From Aspidiotus rigidus (lineage: Eukaryota > Arthropoda > Insecta > Hemiptera > Diaspididae), in contig JAVHKY010000023.1 of the NCBI GenBank assembly GCA_035079385.1, forward strand, positions 6,588,001 through 6,652,000: a stretch of 64,000 nucleotides of DNA, read 5' to 3'. The translations under genes and the position numbers were made by a program. Under the pieces are notes generated by a model. It made no database searches, had not been told where the DNA came from, and worked only from the letters and a program-made list of their open reading frames with translations. Positions 43,535-54,711 of the stretch are shown in pieces; within the stretch, counting starts at the first letter, position 1, and every line of letters starts with the position of its first letter.

Positions 43535-46500
43535 ATTTTCGACACTCCCCCGGGCAGTACTTGCCTTGAGGGCTGTGCGAATGTAAGGTTTGTGCCATTG
43601 TCTGACACCACTACCTTAGGTGTCCTTCTTAGGTTAGTAAAGGTCGTGAGGGCTTCTAAGAAGGCCGCTCCCGACATGTCCTCGGCTATTTCTAGGTGGA
43701 TGGCCCGAATTCTGAGGCAAGTGAATAAGACCACGTACATTTTCACAATGCCTTTTTGTGGGTTCTCAGACTTCACAGAAATGGGGCCGAAATAGTCGAT
43801 ACCCGTGTGGACAAATGGAGCCACCTCTTCTATCCTGATAGATGGGAGGGGTGGCATTGGTGGTAGTTGAAACGGACCTCCTTGCCATCTATTGCAGTTC
43901 TGGCACCGTTTGACTACAGAGTTGGCTTTGGGGCGTACTCTTGGTATCCAAAACTTCTCTCGTAGTTTTGTGATAAGATGGCTGACACCAATGTGTAGGT
44001 TCTTAGTGTGCAATGATCGCAGGAGAACCGTACTGATCTCGCTATTGCGAGGCATCAGGATAGGATGAGCAGAGTCCCAAAGGATTGGGGCATTTTGTAA
44101 CCTGCTTCGTACTCGTATCAAGCCGTCAGGGCCTAAGAATAAGCTCAAGTTGCTCTTAGGCTGATGGCCTGCAATGAGGAGATTGAGTTCTGAGCAAAAG
44201 TATCTCTTTTGTAATTTGTGGATTAATAAGCGTTCGGCTATTAACCACATTTGACGGTTGGAGAGAGATGAATTAGGTGGGAGGCGTCGGAAAATCCACT
44301 TGATACAAATGTAGAAGAATTTTCTATACGCCCACCAAGAAGAGAAACGCTTTTCCAGTTCAGAGGGTAACTGGTGATTAGCAATGTCCTTTCTAGACAA
44401 GAGAGTGATAGTCTGTGTTGGAGAACTATATGAGGGGGCTAGAGGTAGTGGAGAAGGCCAAAGGCTCTTATGAGTTAACCAGTGTGGACCTTCCCACCAC
44501 AGGGTCTCCTTTCGGAGTATCACAGCGGATTGGCCTCTAGAGGCTATATCTGCTGGGTTATCTTTGGTGGGTACATGACGTACTATGATATTAGGAAACT
44601 TCTTAATATCATTCAGCCTATTTTGTACAAAGATCGGCTGGATCTTATTTGAGTGAAGCCACTGGATGACAGAGGTGTTGTCTGTCCAAAGGACGATTTC
44701 CTTAGGGCGGACACTCATTTCTTTGATTATGAGAGAATATGTGCGACATCCCATTAACAAGGCCATGAGCTCAAGTTGAGGGATTGATCTACCTTGGACT
44801 GGAGTGAGCCTTGACTTTCCAAAGATGAGTCGAGATTCGCTCTTAGAATTGGGACTATCTCTTACTAAGTAGATAGCGCAACCCAGGGCTATCTTGGAGG
44901 CATCGCAAAAAATATGCATTTGATAGGAGGCCTCTGGGATGGTACAGCTCCACAGGTGACGCTGTACTGTGATATCCTTAATAGAGGAGCGCTCAGTTAC
45001 CGATTTCCGGAAGCGAACCAGAAATTCAGGTGGGAGCGGGTCGTCTAGCTTGCCTTTCAACTTCCAGCAGTCTCTGACAAATACTTTGAGATTGATCAGA
45101 CAAGGTGAGACCAGCCCTAATGGGTCAAAAACCTGACCTAGGCATTGGAGGGCGTTCCTGGTGGAGACAGTCTCTGAGACTGGAATGTCCTCAAAGGATA
45201 TGCTTAATTGGTCCAGAGATTTGTTCCAACTAAGACCCAGTATACTGACATTATCAGTCTCTTCATGTCTTTTCTCAAGAGGAATGGCGTGTTCAAATTC
45301 AAGAGAATTTGAGCACCAATCTCTCAAGTTCATACCTATAGTCTCAAAGTGGCTGATTAAAGTTTCAGCTAGTTGTAAGGCTTCGGTATCAGTTTGTAAA
45401 CTTACCACCAAGTTGTCAACATAGAAGTTACGTCGACCTAAGGTGAAAAGTGAGTTGCGATGTTCGTCAGACAAATGAGAGTGTAGTACCATATGGAGAA
45501 GGTAAGGGGCCGATATTACCCCAAAAGGTACTCTCGCAAATCGTAAGATTCTGATCTCGGCCTTATGACCCCTTTTGTAATCGTCCACCCAAAGAAAGCG
45601 GACCACATCTCGGTCTGATACATCAAGGCCTACTCTTAGAAATGCCTTTTCAATATCTGCTGAGATGGCTATGGCATACTCTCTAAATCTGAGGATTACA
45701 CCTACCAAATTAGAGATAAGTGATGGACCAGCATGTAAGGCTTCATTGAGGCTAATTCCTGTCTTCCCCTTTGCCGAAGCATCATATACTACTCTGACCT
45801 TTCCCTTGCGTAAGACAGGTCTAAAAGGTAAATAGTGTATGGGGTAAGGAGTGTCTTGTGGAGCAGGTTCGATTACTCCATCTTGTAGTTGCTCCTGAAA
45901 TATCTCATCCATCCTCTGTAGCAAAGATTCAGGAGTTACATTCAGGAGGCTGAGAAGCCTAGCTTTAGCCATTCTGAAAATGCTAGGTATTTTTCGACAT
46001 CCTTGTTTCCAAGGCCATGTGACAATGAAGCGTCCATTTTCAACTCTAGCTGTTTCTTCAAACTGCTTGAGGACAAGGTCTTCAGAAGAGTTAAGCTCGT
46101 TGGATCTTATTCCAAAAGCCTCTAGACTCCATAGCAATTCAAGTTCCTTTGTGAGAGATTCCTTTTCATTTATCAAAGTTGAGGGTTCACTTTGTCTTGA
46201 AGCTAAGCAGAATTTGTTTGGCTTCATCTCAAAGTGGTTAGGAATACAGCCAGCAGGAATCCATCCAAAAAATGTTTTTAGGATGGCAAATCCATCGTAG
46301 GGTTCCATACTCTTTTTGACAGAGACAAAATGAAAGTATAGATCGCTACCAATTAATAAGTTAATAGGTTGAGGACTCTCTAAGAACAAATCAGGATCCG
46401 CATAGTTCAGTTGGGAGGGTAGCAACTGATAGGTGATTTGCGGAGGAGGCGAGAGTCTAGATTCATTGAGGATAGAAGGAGTGGTAAAGAGAGTACAGGT

Positions 46501-48027
46501 TTTCCCTCTACCCCTCTTATTATAGAGTATTACCTCAACTGAACCAGATTTGGTGACTGTAGGGCTAGCGGCCCTAAACCCAAAAACATTTAGAAAGGTA
46601 GCATTATGTACAGTAATTTGTAAACGTCTTACTACGCTATAAGTAATATAAGAAGTATCGCTACAACCATCAAGTATACCTCTAATAATTATCTCACCTG
46701 AGTTACCTTTTAGTATGCATTGAAAGGTTTGTAGAAACGTACCTGTTTTGATAGCTTTCACTAGTAGCTTTTTACACAAGGGCCGACAATGTCCAGGTGT
46801 TTGGCAGTATCTACAGGTGCGTAGTTTGTGAGGGCAAGCCTCAGAACCATGATCTAATGCTGTGCAAGTGACACATCGACTCTCCTTTTTCAAGGCCTCC
46901 GTCCTGGTAGAGATACATGGATAACGAGTACATGCGGAAGAAAGGTGGTTCCCTTTGCAGAAGAGGCACTTATTAGAGTTTGCGGATCTCTTCTTCTTAG
47001 TTGTACCACTAGATGTTTGAGGAGTAGAACGCTTCACCGCGCATGTGATGGCTACTGACGAGGTGGCTTCAGGTTTACTGTTTTCAGCAGATAGTTGGGT
47101 AAACAGAGCCTCTTCAGACGTCAGGACTTGTTCAACCAACTTTAGAATGCCTTCAGTATCCTTAGTAATGTCTAGCTTCTTGTTGCCAAAAACAACAATG
47201 TGGTTGACAGTCAGGATAGTTTCGTAAGAAAACTTTTGAACGACTTGGCTGGTTAGAAGAGTAGGGTCGAATCGGTTGTCCACAGATTGAAGATTCATAA
47301 GTATGGCCTTCACCTTTTCAAGGGTGACACGATCCGTTTTTACTTGGAGTTGCCTAGCTGACAGCAACTCTTGATTAATTCCCCTTGGAGAAGCTACTAA
47401 GTCGGCATAATATTGCTGACCTAGTTTGATAGGATCCCCATACTTAGCTCTTAACTGCGCGACAACCTGATCATACTGATCGGCAGTTGGATTCATATCA
47501 GTGTAATAGCTCTTAGCTTCACCAGTCAGAGCATTTTCCAGCTGAAGCAGTCTTGTACCTTTCCCAGTTTCTCTAGAATGCACGGCCTTATCAAAGTGGC
47601 CCCACCACGCTGGCCATTCCCGGATATTGCCGCCAAACTTGGGCAAGGCTGGATCTTTCAAATGATAACCCGCTACACTACGATTGTAAGAGAGAGGGTT
47701 TTCTACTGGGCCCAGATCTAAACTAACAGCTTCCTGTAGCAACAAAAGCTCCTCATTTGCCTTAGAAATGCGCTCTTGTAAATCAGTTTGGGCAGTAGGA
47801 TCATTCAACAGATCGGTGTTTTCTCTGATTTTTTGGATTCTCAGTTTGAGGCCTTCGGTGGCCCCCTTGGCTCTTCCAAAATCACCCTTTTCGATAGTGA
47901 CAATCAATCCCTTGAGTTGCAGGTCAATAATTCTCATCTCGGTCAGGAGACGTTTTTTATCAATTGTTGGATTCCCCACAGAAGATTCTTGATTATTTTC
48001 AGAACTTTCTGAAGGAGTCTCCTGCAA
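43474..48027 (-). CDS. Gag-Pol polyprotein of BEL/Pao element 1 (integrase truncated)
   Basis: A single ORF of 1517 codons, ATG at 48027. In order: gag with a DUF1759-like region (about 110-310), three cysteine knuckles (from CLFCKGNHLSSAC, about 354-419), an aspartic protease with an LDGCS-type active site (about 451) and a GSDLYFHF segment, reverse transcriptase (about 690-960) with YVDN at about 868, RNase H (FCDAS), an integrase HHCC zinc domain and an integrase core with the first two acidic residues (TGIDYFGP, VSDNGTN). The core then stops about 30 residues after the second Asp; the region with the catalytic Glu and the C-terminal domain is missing. The last 61 nt lie in the LTR. Complete BEL polyproteins are usually 1600-1900 residues. 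Confidence 0.93.
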   Translation of the reverse strand: MQETPSESSENNQESSVGNPTIDKKRLLTEMRIIDLQLKGLIVTIEKGDFGRAKGATEGLKLRIQKIRENTDLLNDPTAQTDLQERISKANEELLLLQEAVSLDLGPVENPLSYNRSVAGYHLKDPALPKFGGNIREWPAWWGHFDKAVHSRETGKGTRLLQLENALTGEAKSYYTDMNPTADQYDQVVAQLRAKYGDPIKLGQQYYADLVASPRGINQELLSARQLQVKTDRVTLEKVKAILMNLQSVDNRFDPTLLTSQVVQKFSYETILTVNHIVVFGNKKLDITKDTEGILKLVEQVLTSEEALFTQLSAENSKPEATSSVAITCAVKRSTPQTSSGTTKKKRSANSNKCLFCKGNHLSSACTRYPCISTRTEALKKESRCVTCTALDHGSEACPHKLRTCRYCQTPGHCRPLCKKLLVKAIKTGTFLQTFQCILKGNSGEIIIRGILDGCSDTSYITYSVVRRLQITVHNATFLNVFGFRAASPTVTKSGSVEVILYNKRGRGKTCTLFTTPSILNESRLSPPPQITYQLLPSQLNYADPDLFLESPQPINLLIGSDLYFHFVSVKKSMEPYDGFAILKTFFGWIPAGCIPNHFEMKPNKFCLASRQSEPSTLINEKESLTKELELLWSLEAFGIRSNELNSSEDLVLKQFEETARVENGRFIVTWPWKQGCRKIPSIFRMAKARLLSLLNVTPESLLQRMDEIFQEQLQDGVIEPAPQDTPYPIHYLPFRPVLRKGKVRVVYDASAKGKTGISLNEALHAGPSLISNLVGVILRFREYAIAISADIEKAFLRVGLDVSDRDVVRFLWVDDYKRGHKAEIRILRFARVPFGVISAPYLLHMVLHSHLSDEHRNSLFTLGRRNFYVDNLVVSLQTDTEALQLAETLISHFETIGMNLRDWCSNSLEFEHAIPLEKRHEETDNVSILGLSWNKSLDQLSISFEDIPVSETVSTRNALQCLGQVFDPLGLVSPCLINLKVFVRDCWKLKGKLDDPLPPEFLVRFRKSVTERSSIKDITVQRHLWSCTIPEASYQMHIFCDASKIALGCAIYLVRDSPNSKSESRLIFGKSRLTPVQGRSIPQLELMALLMGCRTYSLIIKEMSVRPKEIVLWTDNTSVIQWLHSNKIQPIFVQNRLNDIKKFPNIIVRHVPTKDNPADIASRGQSAVILRKETLWWEGPHWLTHKSLWPSPLPLAPSYSSPTQTITLLSRKDIANHQLPSELEKRFSSWWAYRKFFYICIKWIFRRLPPNSSLSNRQMWLIAERLLIHKLQKRYFCSELNLLIAGHQPKSNLSLFLGPDGLIRVRSRLQNAPILWDSAHPILMPRNSEISTVLLRSLHTKNLHIGVSHLITKLREKFWIPRVRPKANSVVKRCQNCNRWQGGPFQLPPMPPLPSIRIEEVAPFVHTGIDYFGPISVKSENPQKGIVKMYVVLFTCLRIRAIHLEIAEDMSGAAFLEALTTFTNLRRTPKVVVSDNGTNLTFAQPSRQVLPGGVSKIVENSDHQRHYFDFRSSYRN

Positions 48028-49386
48028 ATATTATCAAAGGACAAAGTTATATTTTGTGACTGATAGCTTAGGCAGATCGAAAATTGTGAGTAGTTACGTG
48101 CAAATCAGTGGTAGAGGTCAGAACTGGCACTACCATAACCCAGTCCCTATTTACAGCTCGAATCAACATTCCTACGGTAGAATGGTTGCAAGGTCAATCA
48201 ACGCAGAAAAAAGACTTGGTCGCAAAGGGCCGTCATCCTCCGGCATATGCCTAAATGAGACTTTATCCTGTCAAGAACAGAATGACCACTAGCTTCAAAG
48301 AGCTGTATGGGTCTCTACACAACATTCACGCTGTAACCGTAGGCGCAGCACTGTGTAGAAGATTTTGTGAAACCTGAATTAGTCAGGGCGCAAGGTCAGA
48401 ACAAGAGTAGAGCGAGAGCCCTTCCTCTTCATGGTACCCGTAGTACCGCCTACTTAACAATCTGAATACCTTTACCCTACTATCACTCTAAGTGACAGCT
48501 TGGTATTGGTATTGGAGGTGATCTCCTGGGTGATCCTGCGCGCATCACCCAGTCAAAAGAAGCAAGTTTATGTAGTTCCAAGTTCAGATATCCTGAAAAG
48601 GACTTCCTTCCTCAGATACAGTAATGCATGCGACTGGAAGTTTGTAATCAAGAGTTGACCGTTGCGTACCTACAATTCCCAATAGCTGACCCTATTGCCT
48701 TGAATGTAGTAGGTATATTTATTTGTGAACACAATGAGAGGGCAGTCTCACTGCTGAGCTGTAAACCACTTCTGATTTCGTGCAACATATTATCCTATAC
48801 CCGCTATTCATAAGCGTTATAGTGTTCTTATACAAATAAGCTATCTTTGTGATTTTGTGACAAACTATTTGAAACAGCTGAAGATGACGATAATGAGAAT
48901 TATAACCATCAGAATTTACTCTAGAGTAGGTATTTTGTGGAGATAAGTCGCGCGCCAAACATATCTCTGTCCAAGCACAGTTTCAGTCCGGACTGAGAGA
49001 ACTCTCCCAGCAGCTATCTGCAGAGGAATGAGTTGTATGAAGAAAAATTAATCTGCCTTTTCCAGAAAATTTCTGATCAGAATGCTTCCGGCAATAGCCC
49101 TGACCTTGCGCAGTTCAGCTATTGTTGTTGCCAGTTGCCGTTTGATCTCTAATATTCTTTGTAAAATTCTTATAAAAGAATAAAATAGAGTATTAGTTTG
49201 TATAAGTGCAAGGACAAGCTGTTATCATGGGGAAGAAATTTTCAAGTAGAAAGATACATATCTATTACTTGATTCAGTGAGAAAACAGAGAAAACTTAAA
49301 AAATAATATTTAACGGAGACATCAACACGAATGAGGAAGAACAATCTAATGTTTCCATTAAATAGAGTTTCAGAGCCTGAGGGTGT
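48028..49386 (-). other. Leader of BEL element 1
   Basis: About 1.36 kb between the primer site and the gag start. It has no long frame and contains no recognisable extra gene; it would hold packaging signals. Confidence 0.6.
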
Positions 49387-49404
49387 ACCCCACACCTGAC
49401 ACCA
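49387..49404 (-). promoter_or_regulatory. Primer binding site of BEL element 1
   Basis: On the minus strand TGGTGTCAGGTGTGGGGT starts 3 nt after the 5' LTR. The leading TGG complements a tRNA CCA end. I did not assign the tRNA. Confidence 0.75.
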
Positions 49405-49407
49405 ATT

Positions 49408-50391
49408 TGTCGGATATTCTTACCAGAAATAATCAAACTAACATCGAAAGGAGAAGATCGATATGACCGGCCTAGTTTGATAAAGAATAGGACAAATAGT
49501 AAATTTGGAGAAGCGAGCAAAGCTTGAGACTGCGTGCTTCACTATTACCGGTTCAATTAGAGTATCGCGATTGTAGCGCCACTCGAAGCGAAATGGTAAA
49601 CAGGGTTCGATCGCTCCAGGAGGCGGACGCGTATGTAACATTCCAGACTCTCGATCCATTCTACGCAAAACAACCGACGCAAGCCACATTGGACTTGCGC
49701 CGGAAATTTCCCGTAGGACAGCTAACTCTACTTCTAGTGAAAGGAAACATTCTAAATGACAGGATGCATTTATTAGAAAAGGAAGGGAAACAATAATCAT
49801 CTTTAAGATAAAATTAAAGGTTGATGTCTTCGTTGCAAAGGTAGCTAATATTAAGAGTGACGATCATACTCCGTCGGCGCCGGCTTCCGTCTTACCTAAC
49901 GGCAACAGAAAGAAAGAGTTACCGTTAGTCATATAGAGTCAGAATTCCAGTAAATTATCTTATCAAAGTACAAGATAAAGCAAAGGAAAGATCGAAAGAT
50001 CGAGTGAAGACCATTATGGGGCTAACTCAGATGAAGACGGATCAAGTCAACGCTTCAGGAGAAGCTATCATTAGAAAACTGACCTTTGAGATTCCATCTT
50101 CCATCTTCACAAATATAATATAAGTAATTATTAAATGTTAATTTAGCTACACCAGTCACAACGCAAAGTTAACAGTGTTTACGCACTAATAACCAGAGAT
50201 AGGATTGTGTGATTTCGCTCAATGCTATCCTCGCTTGTCAACCTTGTCAACAAACTTTTAGGTTGTCTGAGCAAGGTTCGTGATTTTGTGATGTGACGTC
50301 ATGGCTGGAGGTTTCTACAGCCTCGATAGTTTAATTTCGATAGCTTGATCGAAAGTCGAAATAGTGACGTTGGTGGTCGCTATTTTCGACA
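49408..50391 (-). repeat. 5' LTR of BEL element 1
   Basis: Same length and, by eye, same sequence as 42551-43534. CRE-type TGACGTCA at 50294-50301. It would drive minus-strand transcription. Confidence 0.9.
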
Positions 50392-51445
50392 AGAGTGAAG
50401 AATGAGACTGGATTTCCAGTCGGTAAGACATCAATTTTATCGAATAAATTAGCGTAACCTTTTGCTGTTGTAACGTTGTAAGATCCTACGATTGAAATGA
50501 TTTTTTTTTCGTTCTCGGTTAATGCTGATATAATTGTATATCTATAAATGGAATCATAACTTTATCAACATACCAGGAGGTAACGATAAACTGAACGATC
50601 CATTCTTATCCGTAACCGAGTAACTTTCACGGCCATTCACCATCACACCAGCAAATTCAACCGCCATATTTTGAACGTTCGTTACGTATCCTACAATTTC
50701 AAAGGTGGAATATAATATGATCTTCACAAATATTTTTATGGTTCCAGAAGTATTTTTTACCTTGGACAGTGACAGGAACTTGCTCTCTTCCTTCAACACG
50801 ACGTAGTACTAAGTCGACCTCATTGATATGTTCAGATCTTAGGATGACTTCCTTGGGAATCGTAGCATAATCAGGATGTCGAGCTACAAGACGATACCTT
50901 CCTCGTGGTAAAGAAATTTTGAAAACGGCTTCGTTCTTCGAAACATTGGCGTTCGCCATAAGGTTATTTTCCATATTTTCAACTTCAATAACTGCATCCT
51001 TGACAGGATGACCCGTTTCATCTCGAACAGTTCCCACAATACCTAGTTATGTCAACATATTATCAATGAAAAGGAGTCAAGGATGAGCACACATGAGATG
51101 TGTCCATTTCCCATACCTTCGAGGAAATTTGATAAGAGATCAAAAATGGGCAGTTTGACTTCTTCCCATATTCTCACGAGTCGTTTAGGTTCTTCGTAAT
51201 TGCAACAGCTCACTCCCAAACTCACCTAGGTACAAAATATGAAAAGAATTTATAAAAATATTATTTATAGGCGTAAATAGTATGATAAATCACTTACCAC
51301 TTGAACCGCTAGTCTGCTAAATATGCATTTAATACTTTTTCTTTGATATCAGCAACTCGTAGCTTTCTTACTTGCTAGAATTTTGGGGAGTTCAATGTAA
51401 GAACCAGCTCTGAGTGGATCATACCTATTTATATTAATTCTGAAG

Positions 51446-51540
51446 CTATCAATTGAAGTGCTGCGTGGAAAAGGGTCCTCCGTGTAATGTATTTCTTATG
51501 GAACGGAGGCCCCTTTTCCACGCAGCGCTTCAATTGATAG
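51446..51540. repeat. Hairpin at the left edge of the small-ORF cluster, copy B
   Basis: The same 95-bp inverted repeat as 16682-16776. Confidence 0.7.
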
Positions 51541-51960
51541 TAAAACCCATTGAGTACCCTCTGAATTACCTTGTATATTTTCATGTCTTCCTATTACATG
51601 ATCAGTAATGTTATTGTACATCTCATTCAAGTTGGTTTCACAAAGAAATGTATAATTTTCAGTTTGTAAATATATTTGATTAGTCTCAATAACTGGTTGC
51701 CCCCTCCTTTCATAAGTTGCAGTTACACAGAAATTAGCTCTGATTCCTTTATGTAAATGGATCCACTTTTTGAGAAGTCCAAAAGTAGGTTTTTTCATAA
51801 AATCTAAAAACTCTCCCAAATCTTGTATTCCCCATTCATTTTGAATGCTTTCAAAATTTTCATCTACAAATCTAGGTCTAATTTTGAAATCATTCTCCTT
51901 ACTTGACTTAAATATATCATCATCAAACTTGAATGGAGTTCCTGAAAGCCATCTACCTAT
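51496..51960 (-). CDS. Truncated polymerase-family-like fragment, copy B
   Basis: Counterpart of 16732-17202 with a 6-nt in-frame deletion (loss of two residues after FES) and a few substitutions. It ends in the hairpin in the same way. Confidence 0.4.
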   Translation of the reverse strand: MGRWLSGTPFKFDDDIFKSSKENDFKIRPRFVDENFESIQNEWGIQDLGEFLDFMKKPTFGLLKKWIHLHKGIRANFCVTATYERRGQPVIETNQIYLQTENYTFLCETNLNEMYNNITDHVIGRHENIQGNSEGTQWVLLSIEALRGKGASVP

Positions 51961-52258
51961 TTATTTCTTCCTCTGTTAATGTAAAAGTAATTTGCATTCG
52001 ATGTGGTTGAAGTAATCTGGATTGAGTTAGTTTTTGTAATAATATAGAATATAATTCATTCAATTTTTCAACTACTTCTCTTTCTCTAAAAACTATACAA
52101 ATTCTACATTTTCTTAAATAGTTTTCTATTTGCTTTGTAGTTTTATTTGTATAGAAATTATGCACTTTGAAAAACTGAATCCATCGAGTAATATTTACAT
52201 CTCTTTTCTCACTCTCATTTCTTATAACACTTATTAAGACTTGATTTTCTGAATTCAT
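51953..52258 (-). CDS. Small ORF of the virus-like cluster, copy B
   Basis: Identical product to 17195-17500; overlaps the following ORF by 8 nt. Confidence 0.45.
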   Translation of the reverse strand: MNSENQVLISVIRNESEKRDVNITRWIQFFKVHNFYTNKTTKQIENYLRKCRICIVFREREVVEKLNELYSILLQKLTQSRLLQPHRMQITFTLTEEEINR

Positions 52259-52304
52259 TTTTTATTATTATATTTATTAAGGAAAAAAATTTAATAAGGA
52301 TTTT

Positions 52305-52774
52305 TTATTTTTCATTGATAAGATTATAATGAGATTTTATTTTTAAATGTGCTTTGTAAGATACAGAATTTATGACTTTACCACAAGCACATATCATTAG
52401 ATTCTTTCTCTTTTCATAATCTTTTTTCAAATTTTCTTTCATTTTTTCTTGATTTCTATTATAGTATTCTTTAAATGATGTATTCTTACATTTTTTACAC
52501 CAGTTTTTATTTCTACCAAAATCTTCTATAAATTTTTATTATTTTTACATTTGGTACAATATTTACCATTTTCATAAAAATTCATTATAGATATTAATTC
52601 TCTTAGAAATTCATCAAGACTATATTCTTTGAATTCTGTTAAAATTTCACTATTCTCTGAATTTAACAAAGTAGACTTACAAGTATCATGTAAAATGTGA
52701 TCACTAGTTGGTATGTATGTCTTGGTATAATAAAACCGCTCATCTTTGCTGAGTGTTTCCATCTTAAGCTTCAA
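52305..52774 (-). CDS. Zinc-ribbon-like protein with -1 frame change, copy B
   Basis: Same product and same heptamer (52529-52535) before the zero-frame TAG as in copy A. The -1 frame stays open to TAA at 52305. Confidence 0.5.
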
Positions 52775-52857
52775 CTAATAAAGCAACTAGTGCAAGGTGC
52801 TTATATACAAGTAGGTATTTAAAGAGAAATAAATTTATAATAAAAATTTAATAAGGA

Positions 52858-53040
52858 AAAAACCAACATAAAACCTTCTCAAAACCTTCCCAAAACCTTC
52901 CAAGTTATAAAAACCAACATAAAACCTTCTCAAAACCTTCCCAAATCCTTCCAAGTTATAAGAGTTGACATAAAAGTTTCCTAAATCATTTTCAAGTCAT
53001 AAGAAACTGGAATAAAAACTTCCTAAATCCTTTTCAAATA
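52858..53040. repeat. 50-60-bp tandem repeats, copy B
   Basis: Counterpart of 18096-18275. Confidence 0.55.
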
Positions 53041-53246
53041 TTCTTTTGTGTTTGTAAATTATTATAATTATAACTAGAACTAGAACTCTTAAGTTTTTTT
53101 GATTGGTTATTCAAACTAATTGCAGACAGAATTCAGATAAAGATTGTCTATATAGACTGCTGTTTGATAAAAAGCAACCCTTCTTGAAATAGATGTAAAA
53201 CCTTATTAAGATTTTTCAAACACATAATGATATTTGATACCAGTTA

Positions 53247-53694
53247 TTAAATGTTCAAATTTAAGTCAACATTCTCAACCTTTGGTTGAGCGGCTTTTGC
53301 AAGATTCTTTACACCAGCTACCAAATTCTGTTTCTAATTCTGTATAATAGTAGCATCATTATTCAGACTAGGAACATTTACAGTTGTTATTTTCTTGATA
53401 TTATTAAATCTAGGCCCCTTTTTAGGATTAGATTTCATATTTTTCAATTCATCAGGCGTTAGTTCTTTAGTTCCTACTTCTGAAAATATAATTATGCTTA
53501 AAATCATCATGAAATTTAATATCTTTCAAGGTTTTCTCCATATACTTTGATAATTTTTTCTCTTTAGGTTCTACGATCATTGTTGAGAAAACATTATCTA
53601 GTTCTTCAATTCCAGAATTATCTTTATGTTTCTCAGCTTGAGATTTTATGATTTTCTTATATTTCCCCTCCCACTCGAGTAGATTTTCTATCAA
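53247..53694 (-). pseudogene. Decayed ORF of the virus-like cluster, copy B
   Basis: Same frame change (about 53487) and same internal TAG as copy A. One substitution near the start (LEWEGK for LEREGK). Confidence 0.45.
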
Positions 53695-54075
53695 CTCCTG
53701 ATTTTTAAAATTGGCTTATTTATAAATATCTGAAGTCATACTTGTTTGCTGTAGAGCTATAAAGAACTGTTTAACAATAGTTTTCATATTAGTATTCATA
53801 TTTTTTAAACCATCAATAGCTTGAATTATTTTCCTCATTTCTTATCAATTCTTCCAATTCTTTATTTTTTGAAATTATCCTATCTAAGCCTTCTAGCTCA
53901 ATCTTATTAGGCATATATCTTTTTATTTGACTTTCCATTTATTAGAATAAATTTTTATATTTTCTAATTTGTAAGGTAAGGTAAGGTAAAGTAAGGTAAG
54001 GTAATAAGGTATAGAAATATGGTAATATTGTATGGAAGTATGGTATGGAAAAAGAAATAAAATTTTTATGAATAA

Positions 54076-54405
54076 ATGACTCCTAACGAATTAATTAAAA
54101 TATTAAAAGAATATGACTTTAAGAAAAATCGTGTGAGAAGCTTTTCTTTGAAATATAAAATTACTGAGAAGACTATTCTAAAATATTTAAAAGAATATGA
54201 AATACCATACAATAATAGGAAGATAAGTCATGAAATGGCTAGAAATTGTCTAGGTCAATACACATTTAAATCTTCTCATAGTCAAAGCCAGACTATAAGT
54301 GAGAAGACACAACAAGTTAGTCAATCTAAGGGAGTGAAAAATTTTGCAGAATTTAATAAGAAATATGAAATATTTTTCTCTGGAAATAATTTACAGAAAA
54401 TATAG
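54076..54405 (+). CDS. Helix-turn-helix-like small protein, copy B
   Basis: 109 codons; differs from copy A by four substitutions (S to R, H to Y, Y to H and T to A). The frame is fully kept. Confidence 0.45.
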   Translation: MTPNELIKILKEYDFKKNRVRSFSLKYKITEKTILKYLKEYEIPYNNRKISHEMARNCLGQYTFKSSHSQSQTISEKTQQVSQSKGVKNFAEFNKKYEIFFSGNNLQKI

Positions 54406-54528
54406 ACGCGCGCTCTCAATAGGAGCACCCGCATTAGTTAGTGACGCTAACTGTATATAGCGTGAATAAAATCCTGTATCTGAATTTATAAAAAACTATG
54501 TGTCTGTGCGGAAAAATTAAAATTATGG

Positions 54529-54711
54529 ATGCTACAAAAGGAAAATATTCTCACTCCTAGAAATAAATTAGGTCAATTTTTTTTATCAAGTCACACAGCA
54601 ACTACTAGCACAACTCATATAAAAAGTAGAACCAGGAATACACTCCTTCATTCTAACTGTGATGAGTGGGAAATAATTAACCTAAATGAGTCAGATAGAA
54701 ATAAAAAATAA
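54529..54711 (+). CDS. 60-codon RNxLGQF-motif ORF, copy B
   Basis: Identical product to 19764-19946. Confidence 0.35.
   Translation: MLQKENILTPRNKLGQFFLSSHTATTSTTHIKSRTRNTLLHSNCDEWEIINLNESDRNKK

Larger units (their letters stand above)
42551..50391 (-). mobile_element. BEL/Pao LTR retrotransposon 1, recent insertion
   Basis: 7841 bp on the minus strand with 984-bp LTRs (42551-43534 and 49408-50391) that look identical by eye, TGT...ACA ends and an AGAGT duplication. Order on the minus strand: 5' LTR, primer site (49387-49404), long leader (48028-49386), one gag-pol ORF (43474-48027), purine tract GGGGGAG (43546-43552), 3' LTR. The ORF is open, but integrase is cut short, so the copy probably depends on another element for integration. 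Confidence 0.93.
42073..51225 (-). pseudogene. Carboxypeptidase D-like C-terminal exons interrupted by a BEL element (copy B)
   Basis: Exon equivalents: 51117-51225, 50761-51042, 50574-50690, the split exon 50392-50485 plus 42490-42550, 42257-42418 and 42073-42179. Exon lengths and phases match copy A exactly once the 7.84-kb insert and one target duplication are removed. The insert lies in the second sandwich domain, before the membrane helix, so a transcript from this copy would lose its membrane anchor and tail. The possible upstream exon (51298 region) also has a 2-nt frameshifting insertion against A. Confidence 0.75.

Noticed and set aside
45161..47992. Plus-strand frames of 60-106 codons
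   Set aside because: Shadows of the minus-strand gag-pol ORF.
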